Part shown: positions 6,360 to 7,262 of the stretch, one piece after another
Position numbering within the stretch: position 1 is the stretch's first letter
Layout: each line of letters opens with the position of its first letter
Assembly: GCA_027063105.1 (NCBI GenBank)
Contig: JAMOSL010000141.1
Coordinates: 1-7,262, forward strand
DNA: 7,262 nucleotides
From: Campylobacteraceae bacterium
GTDB lineage: Bacteria > Campylobacterota > Campylobacteria > Campylobacterales > Sulfurovaceae
Reading direction: 5' to 3'
Program-made: the position numbers and the translations under genes
The notes under the pieces: model-generated
What the model saw: only the letters and a program-made list of their open reading frames with translations
Database searches by the model: none
What the model was told of the DNA's origin: nothing

Positions 6360-6717
6360 TGGTGGAGCTATTGGTGCAACTTTAAGGATGTTAATCAATG
6401 GGATTGTGAACAAACATGTTATTCACACTCTACCATTTGGAACACTTGCAGTTAATTTGATTGGTAGTTTATTGATGGGAATATTATTTGCGATATTTCA
6501 TATAAATACAGACATATCACTATATACTAAAACTTTTTTAACAACAGGTTTTTTAGGTGCATTAACAACTTACTCAACATTTGCGATAGAAAGTTTCTTT
6601 TTACTAGAAGCTGGAGATTATCTTCATGCATTTAGTAATATGGCATTAAATCTATTCGGAACAATTTTTATGGTAGGTATTGGATACTTAACCATATTAC
6701 ACTTTGCAAAAACATAA
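6328..6717 (+). CDS. crcB: Fluoride channel protein Fluc/CrcB
   Basis: A small four-helix membrane protein of 129 residues that forms a dual-topology dimer and lets fluoride leave the cytoplasm. Family marks are GGAIGATLRM (12-21), with the conserved Arg20; GTLAVNLIGS (38-47), with the pore-lining Asn43; and TTGFLGALTTYSTF (72-85). In that last block, which holds the central sodium site and the Phe-box, Tyr82 takes the place of the first Phe of the Phe-box and Phe85 is kept. Hydrophobic helices lie near 4-26, 36-58, 68-93 and 101-126. The start overlaps plsC by 32 bases and is supported by AAGG (6315-6318), 9 bases upstream. No fluoride riboswitch is possible immediately upstream, since that DNA is plsC coding sequence; expression probably follows the operon. 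Confidence 0.95.
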   Translation: MNYLTIIAVASGGAIGATLRMLINGIVNKHVIHTLPFGTLAVNLIGSLLMGILFAIFHINTDISLYTKTFLTTGFLGALTTYSTFAIESFFLLEAGDYLHAFSNMALNLFGTIFMVGIGYLTILHFAKT

Positions 6718-6734
6718 AGCACAAAGGAAGAAAT

Positions 6735-6974
6735 ATGTTAAATATTAGAAAAGAGTTAAATACTAAAATTAGAAAATTAGTTAGACCATTAAAAGATGAT
6801 GAGTATTTAATAAGTGTATTAAAAATAAGATTAACAAAAAAAGAGTATAAGATACTAATTCATAATGCTTCAAATAAAGAGTTAAATATGAATTTAGAGA
6901 ATTTTAATAAAGCTAAAGATAAGTTAACAAAAAAGCTAAATCAAGAGAAGTTGAAGCAAGAATTAATGGTATAA
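6735..6974 (+). CDS. Small basic helical protein of unknown function
   Basis: A 79-residue protein that I do not recognise. It has no signal peptide, membrane segment or cysteine. It is rich in Lys, Leu and Asn and should be almost all helix: a basic N-terminal part (MLNIRKELNTKIRKLVRPL), a DDEYLISVLKIRL stretch, then LTKKEYKILI (33-42) and a long charged helix to the end with NFNKAKDKLTKKLNQEK (56-72). The charge and helical pattern would suit nucleic-acid or protein binding, but no named domain can be claimed. It is very likely a real gene: a good ribosome site (AAGGA, 6724-6728) sits 6 bases before the ATG and it continues the operon 17 bases after crcB. The next gene starts 3 bases after its stop. 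Confidence 0.7.
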   Translation: MLNIRKELNTKIRKLVRPLKDDEYLISVLKIRLTKKEYKILIHNASNKELNMNLENFNKAKDKLTKKLNQEKLKQELMV

Positions 6975-6977
6975 AAG

Positions 6978-7262
6978 ATGAAGATTACAAAAGAGTTTCT
7001 TGAATTAGGAGTTTTTAGTAATACACTAAATAAAGCACAATGTAATATTCTAAATATTACATATCCATTAGAAAATAATTGGCAAGAGTTAATTATAAAC
7101 AAAGAGTTATCATTAAAAGATACTAATCTATTTTTATTCTTAAAAGGTAAATTAGCAATTAAGGCACAAGAGCAGATAATAAGAAACTATCAATTAGTAG
7201 CTGATTTTCATAAAAAAGATAATAAGATAGATAGTAAATATTTAAAGATATATTGTGATGGA
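6978..7262 (+). CDS. Start of a gene, possibly ribonuclease HI (rnhA) with an N-terminal extension (partial)
   Basis: An open frame begins at ATG 6978 and runs 95 codons without a stop to the window edge. The first 85 or so residues (MKITKEFLELGVFSN, then LENNWQELIINKELS at 31-45, FLFLKGKLAIKAQEQII at 52-68) form no domain I can name and look like mixed helices. The last visible residues, YLKIYCDG (88-95), resemble the first strand of RNase HI, where a hydrophobic strand ends in Y-T/C-D-G and the Asp is the first metal-binding catalytic residue. If so, the catalytic domain lies outside and this is an RNase HI with a leading domain of about 85 residues, which would act on RNA in RNA-DNA hybrids. 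The match is only eight residues. No strong ribosome site is seen; the 3-base gap after the preceding stop suggests coupling. Confidence 0.5.
   Translation, partial: MKITKEFLELGVFSNTLNKAQCNILNITYPLENNWQELIINKELSLKDTNLFLFLKGKLAIKAQEQIIRNYQLVADFHKKDNKIDSKYLKIYCDG

Noticed and set aside
1..7262. CRISPR arrays, tRNA or rRNA genes, insertion sequences, attachment sites
   Set aside because: No spaced direct repeats, no tRNA-like cloverleaf, no transposase and no paired inverted ends were found on reading; the window is nearly all coding.

Overview
This is an AT-rich window (by eye roughly 28-30% G+C) with every recognisable gene on the + strand and almost no intergenic DNA. The base composition, the short overlapping genes and the set acpS / ctpA / purC-purS-purQ / plsC / crcB / possible RNase H suggest a member of the Campylobacterota (Sulfurimonas- or Arcobacter-like). 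That assignment comes from gene content and style, not from a marker gene, and the genus is uncertain.

Layout. (1) Positions 2-118 are the 3' end of a holo-ACP synthase gene. (2) After a 56-base gap with a good extended -10 promoter comes a two-gene unit at 175-1589: a small Ras/Rab-like GTPase whose stop codon overlaps the start of a diguanylate cyclase with a PAS-like N-terminal domain. This is the most unusual part of the window. (3) A 74-base gap at 1590-1663 carries three T-runs at about 10-base spacing ahead of a -10-like sequence, the pattern described for Campylobacter vegetative promoters. (4) A tightly packed run from 1664 to the window end follows: ctpA (periplasmic carboxyl-terminal protease), purC, purS, purQ (purine synthesis), an unrecognised signal-peptide protein with two late membrane helices and a C-terminal SH3-like domain, plsC (phospholipid synthesis), crcB (fluoride channel), a 79-residue basic helical protein, and a gene cut by the window edge that reads like an N-terminally extended RNase HI.

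How they work together. PurC makes SAICAR, and PurS and PurQ are the two small subunits of the three-part FGAM synthase, so they form one pathway block; the large subunit PurL is not in the window. ctpA, the SH3-like protein, plsC and crcB are envelope genes that share the transcript. Overlaps of 1, 1, 23 and 32 bases at successive junctions from purS to crcB point to translational coupling. The GTPase/cyclase pair is best read as a separate signalling unit in which a GTP switch may control c-di-GMP output; that link is inference from the overlap and domain content.
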